Shown one piece after another: positions 12,511-25,141 of a DNA stretch of 64,000 nucleotides. Source of the DNA: Trichoplax sp. H2. Taxonomy: Eukaryota > Placozoa > Uniplacotomia > Trichoplacea. Numbering within the stretch: position 1 is the stretch's first letter; every line of letters starts with the position of its first letter. The translations under genes and the position numbers were made by a program. The stretch lies in contig NOWV01000061.1 of the NCBI GenBank assembly GCA_003344405.1, positions 62,001 through 126,000 of the forward strand, written 5' to 3'. The notes beneath the pieces were generated by a model. That model was not told the origin of the DNA. It saw only the letters and a list, made by a program, of their open reading frames with translations, and searched no databases.

Positions 12511-14589
12511 TCTATTTGCGATCATCATCGTTTACAATAACGACAATCGCTTCGTAAAGTAAATTGTACATGTGTATTTTTATTTTACTTAAACTTTCAG
12601 CTACCTATCGCTAATCGTACTGTATATTAATTGCCTGCTCGTGTGGCAGCATTACGTAGGCCTCAACTGAATGACGTGCATGCTTGGCATGTGCTCATAT
12701 TCGTAGCATATGAGCAATGTTTCATCAACAGTGTTGTAATATAACAACTACAACACTAATTTTACCTTAGTAAATAGAACGTAAAAGTGAAATTAATTAG
12801 GGGCCAGTTATAGTGTTTTTAAGTTATCAAGTTTTAAGCATGACTGTCTCATCATATGTCCAATATAAATGTGATATGTATGTAATATGTAAATATAAGT
12901 ATATATGCACAATATATTCTACTTCGACCTTAAAACTTCCACATGTAACACCTATTTTATGAATTACTACTTCGAATATTATATTTAAGCAAATTTCAGA
13001 TAAAATATGTATTACTAGACATGATATTATTCCATCACTTGACCAGTGCTATGATATATTATTAAGCTAGATGTTCCAATTAATATGAATTTACAGACCT
13101 TTATGATATAGTGCCAAAATCCTGATTGCATTTCTAACATTGATTCTTTCGGAGAGAATTATTCTTTTTGACCGTTAATTATGAAGCCTTACTTAAAGAA
13201 GCATATTAAACGTTCTTGTATACTATTATTTTACTTTATCAAATATCAAACTGTAATAATCGATTTATTTGTACATTTAGAAGCGATGAAAATAGTTAGC
13301 ATAATAATTTGATTGATAATGTTATATAGGAATGTATAAATGCGTAATGTAGCTGGATATTCCAAACAAGTATTCATCGAATAGATTTAATATCGATAGA
13401 TCAGAATTAGCTGCAAGGGAAATACAATTGTGTATTGTTGCGCACATTATTCAAAACAGAATAATACAGCATGGCGATATTTTGGAGTTGGTACATCTAT
13501 AATTAATGTTTATTAATTTATGATCTGTTATCCGATATATATTATACAAGGTATAATTGATTAGTTAAGAATTATTATATAAATTTCCTTTTATTTACCC
13601 TTATTTCATGTTTGGTGTCTTAAAATATATTAGCAATTATTATTACTATTATAGTATTCGTGTTAAACAAATATAATTAGTAAAATAAGGTAATAGAGAT
13701 ATGGTAAAACTGAAGACTAGCACATCAGATGCGCTAGCAAACCTGTTGTACAGTGCATCAATACAAGAAATTTGTTGATGAGCACATTCATTAGTAAGTC
13801 AGAGGACAGTGAATTACTATTAAATGGGTTATCATTGAAATTTTTTGATAAGTAGATAATTATGTCATCATGCACATAAAATATTCTTTATAAATTTGCA
13901 TACAGAATTAAAAATACATGTATCAGTCTTCGACAATTAATCCAATGATTTGTATTGATTCGTTAATCCGAATCTGAATCAGCAATTTCCCATGCTTGCT
14001 TGCTAAAGAAGGAATCACCTAAGGTGTTATAATAGAAGTTGACACTGTTAGTAAATGAGTATACTCGTATTTGCATGTAAAGTTTATAGCATTTGATAAG
14101 TGAATTACTGCAAAAGTATATTACAGGTGCAATTAGGCCTACGATAGATATAATAATAAATAAAGGAATACTATTACAGTGGGCTGTAATTGCTAGGTAG
14201 ATGGCAAGATGTAGATGCCTTGATCAGTAATTAGTAGTGTAGTATTGTACCACCTTTCCGGGTGAGTCAGCAAATGAAAGGTTGACATAAGTGTTTAAAC
14301 CAGTAGGTACTTAGCTCTTAAATTAATTAATACACAAGTACGGGTATAATTTGGTAATCATGATTTATGCTTTCATATTCAAGTCTATGAGACGTAACAT
14401 ACTCGATAGTATAAAACAAAATAAAATGTATGGACAGCAGTAACCGAATATTTACAAAGAACTTGAATGTAAAGGCATAAATCATGAACTAAGTAGAGTG
14501 CTGGTTCACTGCATGTCGACGTATATTTGTTCTAGGGTACGTCTACAATAGGCGTCTCATTTAACTTCTTTTACCTTTAATACGATATA
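12511..14589. other. Convergent spacer FBXO10 / FBXO16
   Basis: This A+T-rich tail-to-tail interval should hold both 3' UTRs. Small inverted words are present near 12680-12715 (CATGCTTGGCATG and CATATTCGTAGCATATG). No exon-like open segment with good splice signals was found on either strand. Confidence 0.6.
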
Positions 14590-16864
14590 CTATAAAGTGT
14601 TATTACACCGGTTTAAACTAAACAGTAAATGTTTAATTATTATATTTTGTAGTCTCAATTTGATAGAAATACCTAATGGAATAAAAATACTCAGAAAATG
14701 CCTTTACCTGGTGTACTTGCCCTACTGACAGTTGATTGATTTGGGAGATTTCTTGCTAATTTGAAATTATCCAGCTTTTCTTTAGTAGGTTTAACTTTTG
14801 GCTTCAAAAACAGATAAGTGATTCTTTTAGAAGTGCTTACCTTCATAACAATTTATAATGACGTATATATTTATTCGATAATGTACTAACGTTAAATTGA
14901 CATCAAGAAAAAGATAGAATTGATTGATGACGGTATATACCTTAGATACAAGTTCATTTTCATTTTTACCCTCTTTTAGTGATGATTTAAGTGCTGTTAC
15001 AGAGCGCAACATTAACGGTACAGATTTCCTTCTGTTAATTAATTTATAAAAATACTCATTACAACCAAATATCGAAATACTTTAAGATAATATTATATAT
15101 GTAATTGATAGTTACTGTATACGTATACGTGTATATAAATATTTTAGATTGTGAAATGAATATGGCTTATGCTCTCTTTATAGTTCACTCACTGAGCTTT
15201 CTGGCCTATTGCAATTTTACGATGAGCATCGGTAGGCTTTCGATCGGGTCCCTTCCAAGGCGGGAGTTTGTTATCTTTATTATCATCATCCATCAATTTT
15301 TTATTTGATCTTTGCAACGGTTCCATTTGATTCGCTTTTATATTTTTATTCAATTTAACAGATTTTTTCTTTTTGATTCCTGGCGATTGTTCTGATTGAG
15401 GTAAGGTATTTACTGGCTGTGGTGTAGATGACTAAGAAATTAATATACAAATGAAATACATGTTATCTTTCAGTAAAGAGAGATGAAATAGCTCTTTAAA
15501 AATCAGTACTAATTGATTTTATTCATGTAACGTAGCTGTCAACTCGAACATCTACCTTTGCTGCTGCAACGTAGTTCATTTGCTGCACTTTATTAATATA
15601 ATGTTCTTTCCATCGATTTCTTATAAGATTTATGTTATTATTATCCTCAGGCAGATCCCATCTAAATCTTAAACACTTTTGCTTCCAGATTATATCTAAT
15701 TCGGATATATCTTTCCATCTCCAGCAAGTAGAAGCAACTCGACATAAACTTCTTGGATCTTAATTATGTGATATAAAATTACGCACAATTGAAATATGAA
15801 TATTAATTTTTTAGTAGAAAAGATTACTTAAATTTATAGCTAAATTTGACGTAGTATGAGGATAGCGAATGAGAAAGAATTAATACTTGCCTAAATAAGA
15901 AAGAATTTTAATACTAATTTTTCTTGGCAACAAAACTGTGAAATCGCAATTGGTGATAGGAATCCTGTCTTTTACGATAGATTGAACATATTCTAGTTGG
16001 TGAGGTTTACATCTTGTGATGAGAATATTTAGGACCTGCCGACGCTGGTTATCTGTCCATTTGTCAAACTGATGGAGACAAAATTACGAATTAGTTCATA
16101 CGGTGATATAATAATGATTTTGAATTGGTGCAACATAGATATAAAATATTTACATCATTAATTTAAGATTGTATAGATATAGTTTTGCGAATAGCCCTTA
16201 CCCAGTGGCTAATTAGAGTTTTTCTTTCTTCAAATACCTATGTACAGTAATATTAAACCAAGCTGTTAAGCAATATGAACAAATTGTAAATCATCAGAAT
16301 ATAAACTGTCAATTTTCTGCTTTGTTCCACAAGGTGCACTCAACGGTACAATACTTAAGTAGAAATTTATTTATATACAAGAAGTCCAATTTATTGCAGT
16401 ATCTTTGAGAAGTTGCTACAGTTGATATACGTGTAGAAATTGTTAAGAAAGTATAAATTGGTAGATGGATATTCCTTAGATGATTTTAATCGCCTACTGT
16501 TATTCATGACAAACGTTAAATTGATGATCGTGACGATGACATAAATGATCAAAACTGCCGAAATAAAGAATAAAAAATAGTTATATGTGCAAAGATGGAA
16601 TACGATTCTTAGTATATTGTGTTTAATTAATCTTATATATAATACTGAAAATACTTATACTGTATCTAATGTTACAAATTACGTATATTGAAGTGGGGGC
16701 TTAAGTTACAAAATCGTATATTATGAATTGTCTACGAAAAATTTGCCAGAGTGACTAACTTTAAGATTTGACGATCCGTTCGCCATGGGTGTCCAGGCGC
16801 TTTTACTTAAATACTTTTCGCTGTTTTCCTTTTCCTTCCTAGATATGTTTCTAGCAAAGGCCAT
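14590..16864 (-). CDS. FBXO16: F-box only protein 16
   Basis: Predicted SCF ubiquitin-ligase substrate receptor. Eight exons in transcription order: 16760-16864, 16202-16237 (36-nt microexon, VFEERKTLISHW), 15891-16068, 15556-15758, 15193-15431, 14941-15031, 14708-14801 and probably 14590-14672, encoding about 342 aa. The N-terminus carries the FBXO16 signature SAWTP, then VFEERK, then FDKWTDNQRRQVLN. The F-box spans about residues 90-135 (LLPRKISIKILSYLDPRSLCRVA), followed by WKQKCLRFRW and RNRWKEHYI. The downstream family motif LPPWKGPDRKPTD begins at residue 230. The intron inside the F-box, between exons 3 and 4, has a GC donor (GCAAGT), while all others are GT-AG. The C-terminus is poorly conserved, so the last exon rests on phase and a stop codon only. 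It is convergent with FBXO10. Confidence 0.9.
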
Positions 16865-18407
16865 TTTTTTCACTTGTATTATTATTGCTGCGATGTAGAA
16901 ATGTTCTGTTACTTTTCAGGCTTGTTGTATTTCGATTCTACAAGCTTGACTATTGTAATCAACAGTACAACACGTCAGTTGATTAAATAAACTAGGTATC
17001 TTCACCTTTTGACACCGTTGACAAGTTGGGTATATTAGAGGTGTATTAAAATTGATGTTACAGGTGCTATATATTACTTTTTGAATAATGTTACTATCTG
17101 TAAAAATAGGTTGTTATCATTAATATTATTGATACTGTATACCGTAAATTCTTATTTTTACAGTATTTGACTTGTTTAGGAATTGCGATAGGAGTATAAT
17201 CGATTGAATAGTAGCTTGTAATGAATTTGTTTACTGTATAGTGTATAGATTGACTATCAGCTTAATGTTATAAGTTGTTATCGACTAGAAAGCAAAGCTG
17301 CCAAAGCATCATGTGCTGCGATCTTTTAGAACTAAGAAATTATTATTATTGATCATGGCATTGGAATTTAAATTTTAAGTCAAAACGTCAAGATGGATAC
17401 GCATCCTCAGTTTAGATGTGTCTCTGTTGCTAAGATACTAAAGCTGTGCGATACGATACTGTACTGTACACTGTACAGTGTACAGTATCACAATGATTAC
17501 ACTATACAGTACAGTGTACTGTACTGTACTGTACTGGATCTTGACAATTTAACAACCCCGACCCGATATTATAGCCCATTGAAAGCTGTTCAGCATAATA
17601 CGACGACAGCCTTTAATATAAGATCTTTTAAATTTTCAAGGCATTGACATTCAATTTGACTCCAATTTCGCATAAACAGATTATTGCAACCTTAAACAAT
17701 TGGCTCTTGATGTTTCTATTAATTTTAGCTACCTTATTACGTTATTTTATTTCTTTGAAATTCGACTAGAAACCAACAGTCACTAGTATATGTACGCTCA
17801 GTTCAACCAGTATGCTGTACAAATCACGCCTTAAACAGTGGTACTCTGGATATAGGCAATTGGGCATGGACAGGCGGATTCAATGTCCTCCACAGTCGAC
17901 AGTGTGATTCAGGGTTACAGTACAAACTGTATTGTACTGTAAGATGCAGACTGTACACTGTAGACCGAGGTAGTGTTACTTTCTTGAAGTGCTGAGTCAG
18001 GCCACTACAGTAATACTCTAGTAGTAATATTGTGTTTGAATAAATGAACGAGCTGCGAGCTGAAAGTTCAACATTAGCTCCAAGTACATAATCATTAATC
18101 AATCTTTAGTAGTCCCTGATCAAACTGATAGGGATATTAGTGGTTATTGCTCGACAATACTGGCCACAAGCTACGCCAAATCCTGCCTTTTTCATCATAG
18201 CTTATATTCAGTCTAGTGATTTTCTGACAGCATAATATGGCCATAGAAGAGTGTATTTAGCTGTAGTAGATTTGCTTCAAAGCTGCTCTTTACTGAACGG
18301 TTGAGGTGGGCAGCTTGTTGGTTCAAAAGAAAATTACCAGTACACATTAAGGAATTATAATTTTATGCACGTTATAGAGTATATCGCATAAGAGTGGAGT
18401 TTATCTG
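16865..18407. other. Divergent spacer FBXO16 / TTC32 with palindromic repeats
   Basis: This head-to-head interval should contain both promoters. TACAGT/ACTGTA palindromic sequence is dense at about 17455-17540 and appears again near 17920-17965. Open frames here run across the repeats and show no family resemblance. Confidence 0.65.
17455..17540. repeat. TACAGT/ACTGTA palindromic block
   Basis: A dense run of self-complementary words, for example CTGTACACTGTACAGTGTAC and several overlapping GTACTGTACT units, sits roughly midway between two divergent genes. A weaker satellite of the same words lies near 17920-17965. Confidence 0.85.
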
Positions 18408-19127
18408 ATGGATGAAGATTATAATCAAGCCAATCTCCTCTTTACTAATGGACAACGCCAAGCAGCCCTCGATAGTTACACCGCTTTCCTTGATAAATGG
18501 GAACCACAACGTGACGCTTTCGGTGATACCGTCAATAGTTATAATAAAAAACTGGCAATAGCTTACAACAATCGCGGGCAGTTGCACTACCTCAACGTTG
18601 ACTTTTATTTAGCAATGGAAGACTACAGCCAAGCACTTAAATATAATCAACATTTTGCTGTAGCATACTATAATCGTGGTCAAATTCATTACAGATTAGG
18701 TAAATATAGTGTCATTCTGGAAATAAAAATGAACTAATTAAAAAGTTGCATATGTTATTGTAAATCGCGATACACAAATATCTAATTCTGTTATCTCCGG
18801 TGATGGCAATCACACGATAAAAATAGATTTGATTAACTTTGTAAGAATACCTACGTTAATAAATGTAATTAATATGCTAACTTACTTAGATAAACAAAAC
18901 GTGCATTCACAAATACACCATTTATCGATTTTTTTTTAAGTATAGTTCTAATGACATTTTAATAATCTTTAGGCTCGTATCAGCTAGCAATTCAAGATTT
19001 ACAACGTGCATTAGCTATAGAGCCAAACTTTGAAGATGCTAGATCAAATTTGATGCAAGCTCGTCAAGACCTAGAGTTGCAGCTACAGGGTAAATCATCG
19101 TCCGATACGATTAACGCTCTAAGTTAA
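18408..19127 (+). CDS. TTC32: Tetratricopeptide repeat protein 32
   Basis: A small TPR protein, probably an adaptor; the function of TTC32 is little known in any animal. Two exons, 18408-18699 and 18973-19127, with a GT-AG intron in phase 1, encode 148 aa (human TTC32 is about 151). The ATG at 18408 is the first in frame. TPR helices are clear: a first pair around NQANLLFTNGQRQAALDSY, a second at AYNNRGQLHYLNVDFYLAMEDYSQAL, a third at FAVAYYNRGQIHYRLG joined across the intron to SYQLAIQDLQRALAIEPNF. The phrases AYNNRGQ, VDFY.AM.DY and YYNRG..HYRLG are diagnostic for TTC32. It is divergent from FBXO16 and convergent with the first ABHD gene. Confidence 0.93.
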
Positions 19128-19689
19128 TGAGATTCCTAGAAATGCTCTTCCATTGGGCATAGCCTCCCGGCCATCTACTGGTGGTAATGTATTCAATTAC
19201 TGTTAACCATGATAGCTCTACCTGTATGCTATTTCATCTTGAGAGAAAGTTGATTTAACATTCGTTACTTTGCTGCGAAAAATTTTATAAAGTTACTAGC
19301 ACCTCGAACTCAGATCATTATAAGAACGACCTAGTTACTCATATCTATTTTAGAGGTATAACCACAAATCACGAACATAGTACTTTCAACATACGTTCGT
19401 ACACTAATTATAATTATGTTGCGAAAATTGGCTATTATTTATAATCGGTGGTACAGTACTTCACTAACACACAAGAGATACATCATAAAATACATAATTT
19501 TTCACAACAGGAATGAGCATACTTTTATGAAAAGGTTCAATAACCTGTCTTCTATACTACTGGTCTGTATATATTAAAACGTTTATACATATACATTTTA
19601 TTGATATTATTGTAATGAAACATATGCAGAGCATGCACCTATGTAAATGGTTAAGATTCATATTAATAAATTAATTATTAGAATAAAAA

Positions 19690-19719
19690 AATTTTGGACA
19701 TCACTGATTGTCCAAAATT
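19690..19719. repeat. Perfect 11-bp stem, 8-nt loop hairpin
   Basis: AATTTTGGACA and its exact reverse complement are separated by TCACTGAT. It lies downstream of TTC32 and could be a remnant foldback or a 3' processing structure; nothing else supports a function. Confidence 0.6.
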
Positions 19720-20838
19720 AAAGGACAAGCTTTTTCTGACTTAGCTAAATTAAACTAAGTGAATAGTAACTAGCTATTACTTTGTGGTTAATGTTGTATT
19801 TTAGAAATCTCGTACATTTATTAAAAGCATTTAATCTAATACGAGTTTAGAAGATTGTTTCGCTTTTGCTTTTTCTATAAATAAGATTTGGATATATGTA
19901 ATCTTGAAATTTTACATAATGGATTGCATTTGTTGTCTGTCTTACATCAGCTGCTAACTTTATTTCGTAAATATTAATCATGATCATGTATTGAAAAGAT
20001 AGGTGGTAGCTTTTGAAATTCTTAGAGAACTGCATACTGTCAGCGATTATTTTGCTATACCGAAAGGAAGGTTTTTGCTAGCTTTATTCGCACAGTTATT
20101 ATAAATGCATTATCTTTACTACAACTTTCACGAATTCGTGTTTATGACAACACAAAGCGTACGGTGTACGTAGACACTAGAAAGTCATAGAATGATATTA
20201 TCTGTATCAAGGTATAATTTGTAGATAATCATACAATTTCTTAACCCTGATCCGTAGAAATGACAGTAAAGCGACGGGGTAGTAAGAATGAAATTAAGTA
20301 GAATGCTTTCTCGTAAATCGATCTTCATAATAAAGTTAAAGAGATAAGATCGTTTAGAATTTATGGTGGTTGATATCACAAATATAATGAAATTAATATG
20401 AACGAACAATATAAAGGTCATCAATGCTCTGAAATTAAGCAAGAATCAATCCTTGAGTCAAGTTCTTTATATCCGTATATGATAACACCGATGTACGGGA
20501 TATCGAGACATATGTAACGGATATGCGTATATTCCTGTGTTAAAATATTAAAAATCGTATGTAGTACAAAATTCAAGGTAATAGTTCATTTATTAATGCC
20601 TATACTTCCATTTCATATTAAAGAAACCAATTTGGTTCGCTATAAACAGAATGTTGGATTCTGTAGCTAAATAAGTAAGATGATCTCTTCCCAGTTGTCC
20701 GCAGGCTTGAAAACAGATTAACTTATAATTTCATAGTTTTTTCTAAAATATAGTCATAATTTGGAGGCTTATTTGTTTCCTGAAAATTGATATTTAAATT
20801 TCATATACAGTGTACAAAACAGAAGTACATGTCCATTT

Positions 20839-20912
20839 AGGGACTACTCCACAATTTTTACCCAATCCAAAATCCAAATTCATAAAATCTCATTTTTTGT
20901 GGAGTAGACCCT
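20839..20912. repeat. Small foldback with 16-nt inverted ends
   Basis: The left arm AGGGACTACTCCACAA and right arm TTGTGGAGTAGACCCT pair with two mismatches around a 42-nt A+T-rich centre. The layout is that of a very short MITE-like element or a relic; no clear target-site duplication was identified. Confidence 0.5.
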
Positions 20913-21174
20913 GGTTCATGTTAGGAAGCAATTTTGATGTCATTGTAGGTTTACAGCAATGGACTTTAAAGTAATCCCTAGAGTATCACATACTGTATGT
21001 TGTAGAAAAAGAAGTCTTCGTAACTGTTTTAAATCAGTAATGATAGCATTTCCGATTAAGCGATTTGAAAGCGTGCTAGGATGTTATTGGTTTCTGATAC
21101 ATCGCAAGTAGATAAGTAAGATAGGGTTGTCGTATAATTGTCAAATACACACACATTTGATAACTGTAAATAGA

Positions 21175-23584
21175 TTAACTTATGTTGCTGTGATTCTCTA
21201 ATAATGCTTTAAGAAAATCGATGCACACTTTGTCAGCGTAGGTAGTTTTCGTTGGCCATAGCTTTTCAATAAATCCAACATGGCCTCCGTAGCGTGTCAA
21301 AATCAATGCTATGTCTGGAGATTGATTAAATTTATCGATTGGTATACCTACAGGAGATTATTTTAAAAAATTATCAATTTTTTTGATAGAGTTAGTATTC
21401 GGAAGTAATGGATTTGAAATATGCACGTATGATGAAAAAAATTTTTAAATGAATTTAGCACGTGCCAATATTTAGTGAATTTCCGCTGCAAAGGTAACGT
21501 ACCTGCAATTGGTGAAAATGGATCATCGATGGCGTTAATACAAACCAATGGTGTCTTGATTTTATCCATCCTTATTCCAGGTGATGCCAGCTTATAATAT
21601 GTAGTCAAATCTGGATAGCCAAATAATGGTAGTATAACGGATTGATCAAATTGGCTGAAAGTGATACACTAGCAATAGATCAAATAATATTATTTTTGAG
21701 AAGTCCTAATTCGTTAAGTATGCCTAGTGTGTCTTGTTATTATTGCCATTGTTAATGGTTGGATAATACTTAGAGGGCTCATTTACGTACTAATTTATGC
21801 ATTGTTAGCTGTATTCAATTTGTGCAGATACAATACGAGTAGATATTAATGATATTATGGTCTTAAATGCGAACTAATTGCCATTTTAAGGTCAATTTTT
21901 GAATCATCTAAGATTGTAAAGTGAAGGAAGAAATATAATACCGTATTTTGCCTTACCTTCTTCACATCTTCGAAGTTAAAGGGTAGTGAATGCCCATTTT
22001 CCGTAAATGATGATTCGTGACTATGGAATGAATAGCTATTAAAGTAGAATGCTAGATAACGTTATATTATGACGTATAACTAACCATTTCAGGTAATTTA
22101 TCATAAATTCTGCTATGTAGACATTATACATTCGCGTATTGAACCAAGTCTCTAATGATAATTGGGTAACTTTCATATCAAACGGAGTAGATACAATACA
22201 GGCAGCATGAACATAATTTTGCGATGGCTCTGTTTCTGCTAAGTAATTGCAGATAATCATTCTAATCAAGCAATAATTTAATAATAGCTTAGTCAGATTA
22301 AACATTGAAATATAATCAATCAAATCTAAAATCATTGTAAGAATCAGTAAATTAGGATAATCGATGAAAAAGTAGCAAGAATTTTTACCCTCCAAGAGAA
22401 ATCCCAATGATATTGATCATAGATCTAGGATATTTTTGATGGATATGATCTATTATTGTAGCTAAATCAGTCCAATCTCCCAGACGAGGTAACTGTGATG
22501 GCTATTGGATAAAAATATGTTACATATTTTTTGTCGTAATAGATGTGTACAGCCATTATCATTATTTTTTAATAACTTTTTAGTGAAGAATAAACCGTAC
22601 CTTAGCAAGAGGTAATCCATCGCTACCACGAATGCAGAAAATAGCTGTCCTAATTTAATGGATATGAAGGAGGATACATTATTTTTTACGTAGAATCGAG
22701 TTTTACGTATATTTACTTAATACTACAGTAAATGAATTGAATGCAGTGACTTCTAACCTATACCCCAAGCTTCTGGCTTCTACTAAACAGTTACTTCTTG
22801 CTTTGCCTTTTACGCATATGAAGTGATAGTAAGAATATAATATTGTCGATCTACTCGATTTGTCAAGTCAGTGTACCGATGCAGAAGTAGAAATTCGATA
22901 TTACCTCCTATCCCAGGGACATACAAGACGATGGGTTTATCATGATCATCATCACTTTGATCATCAATCAACCAATCAATGGCTAATTGGATTCCGGCTG
23001 TTGTAACGATGATTTCACTTCATAAAACAATTAGTAAGCGGATAATATTATGTCTGACTTTTAAAGTTGACAGTTCTGATACTTAATAATAGTAATAGTG
23101 AATAGATTCTTAAACTATCAAGACTTGATATTTAAGTTAGTTTTCCAAGAATGTCCTTTCTTGGGAACCGTACCGTTTTTAGAATTGCTATTGCTAGGAT
23201 TAAAACTATTTGAAAGGTGGTATTACAGAACTTTTATCTTCATGTATACTCGAATACTAATTTTAAGAATGGTTTAGTAGCCTTCCAACATTACTAATAC
23301 GAACTTTACCGATGGCAACCTAATTCGGGAGATTTCTCAAGGACGGCTCTGAAGACGGTTTGAAGATGACCATTTAGCGCCCATGGAGTTGGATAGTATG
23401 GACGCTTAAGCGTATCAATATGATTATGAATAAAATCTTTTAATTTACCATTTGATATGATAATTAATGGCTTTTTGACGATGGAATAAAAATAATATGA
23501 AGTTGATAAACCGAACGAAATGAGTAGGATGGATTTCCAAGTTAAAATACATGGCAATGAGTTAGTTACCATTTGCCATAACAT
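21175..23584 (-). CDS. ABHD1/3-like membrane alpha/beta hydrolase, copy 1
   Basis: Predicted lipid hydrolase of the ABHD1/ABHD3 (YheT/EMB8) family; vertebrate ABHD3 cleaves medium-chain and oxidised phosphatidylcholines. Nine exons in order: 23310-23584, 22905-23017, 22758-22806, 22601-22649, 22389-22501, 22085-22261, 21957-22020, 21503-21668, 21175-21347, all phase-consistent, giving 392 aa (human ABHD3 about 409). An N-terminal membrane anchor (about residues 15-37) is followed by the family stretch YYPTPWALNGHLQT. The lid and oxyanion region is VLYVPGIGG. The catalytic triad is visible: Ser197 in GISLGG, Asp329 in DDPFSP and His358 in YGGHVGF. The usual FNNRG motif has become FCIRGSDG, so this copy has drifted near the oxyanion region. 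Tandem with the next ABHD gene. Confidence 0.93.
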
Positions 23585-25141
23585 CCCTTAAAGTAACCTA
23601 ATGTCTTTATGCAAAATCGGCTTACAGCAGTCTTTACAATATTGATAGCATATGTATCATCGACAAGTTTGATCCAATCTATTTATACTCACTATCTATT
23701 TAAGCTCAATATTGACATTTTTAATTTGTAGACGATTGTATCGGTATAATCATAATCTTGACGATTAAAGGTTGCTCTTATGCCAGTATTTATTTATTTT
23801 TATCGTGGCGTTAGGCAGACTATGGTCTTAAATCTTTCGACTTTGGTTGATGATGTTATAGTATTGCTCAATACCTTTTAATTCATGGTTGAATTATCAC
23901 ATTTTTATTGGATGCTATATTTAAGGCATTTAATTATAACAATAACTTTAAAATTCATTAATTATTCATGAATTCTATCGGAGAAATAATATTAATACGG
24001 TTTACTTTCTGAAAAACGAGTTATTTTTAATTAATTTGTTTATAATAAAGAATATTTGCTATGCAAGTGGTATATTTATCAGCGCTTGTTTAAAACCATA
24101 AGTTAAATAATGTGGCTTTTTACATGGATTCGTATGAAATGGCTGCTGGATAGGCAACTTGAACTTGATTGGTTATATTATAATTACTAGACGATTTCTA
24201 CAATTTGAATAAGTAACAGCACAGAATCATCAAGTGCTAAAATTCAGTTAAACCGTTTTAGTCAAAATCATGAACTAAAGAGCGTTTTTTTATTAGTTTA
24301 CAAGTATTTTATCGCAGCTGCATTGATCATGTCAAAAAGAATTCATCACTTGCAATAATTCATCATGTTATTGCTATGGGTACTCGTCGTATGCATTACG
24401 CCCTTGCAACCCTATTTAATCAAAGCTTACACGAGTTTTTCGTAGGATTAGGTGACAGCAATAAAATAGATGCAAATGTGTAATATCATCACGCTATTTT
24501 CATACTGTATTATAATGAAAGATTTATATAAGCTTTATATAACTATACGTAGTGGCTACTGCTTTCATGCTAATTTTACTTCATAAATAAATTAAATCAG
24601 GAGAAATAAATACTAAATTTCTTTGATACCGCTTTGGTAACTACGGGAATTAGATCAAAGACCTTTGCTGACTTTAACGTTTTAGGATCACAAAATATAA
24701 TCTCAATGTAAACGCCATAAGTAGTGCAATTGCAAGCCAAAGAAATAAAGTAGAACAGACTAATTTATGATTAATTATGAATCGAAATTCCAAACTAGAG
24801 GATATCACTAACTAGTAATATTTACTAATGCAGATAGTGCCGTTAGTTACTCGTAACTTGAACAATTTATTGTATATTGGCCTGCGCACTCAAAGCATCA
24901 AAACCAATCATTTAGAATGCAAGTATATATCATTTACAGTACGAAAAACAGATAATAATATTTCAGCTGTATCCTCGTCACTATGATGATAAAGGCATAT
25001 CCGAACATCACCAAATTTGATAGACTTCAAAAATTTTCTTCAGTGGGCTATAGTTAACGATTACAGAAGATCTAGTATTGCCTTATTTATCTCTTTTGAA
25101 ATAGATTAATTATTTACTTTATTCCCTTCTAATATTTGAGC
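23585..25141. other. Spacer between tandem ABHD genes
   Basis: This same-strand interval holds the promoter of copy 1 and the 3' end of copy 2. It is A+T-rich, with no exon-like segment or strong repeat seen. Confidence 0.55.

Larger units (their letters stand above)
19128..21174. other. Convergent spacer TTC32 / first ABHD gene
   Basis: No gene was found. It contains a perfect 11-bp hairpin (19690-19719) about 560 bases after the TTC32 stop and a 74-bp foldback with 16-nt arms (20839-20912). The remainder is simple A+T-rich sequence. Confidence 0.6.

Noticed and set aside
17393-17647. 84-codon open frame
   Set aside because: It translates the TACAGT/ACTGTA repeat (peptide full of LYCTVQY-like strings); a repeat artefact.
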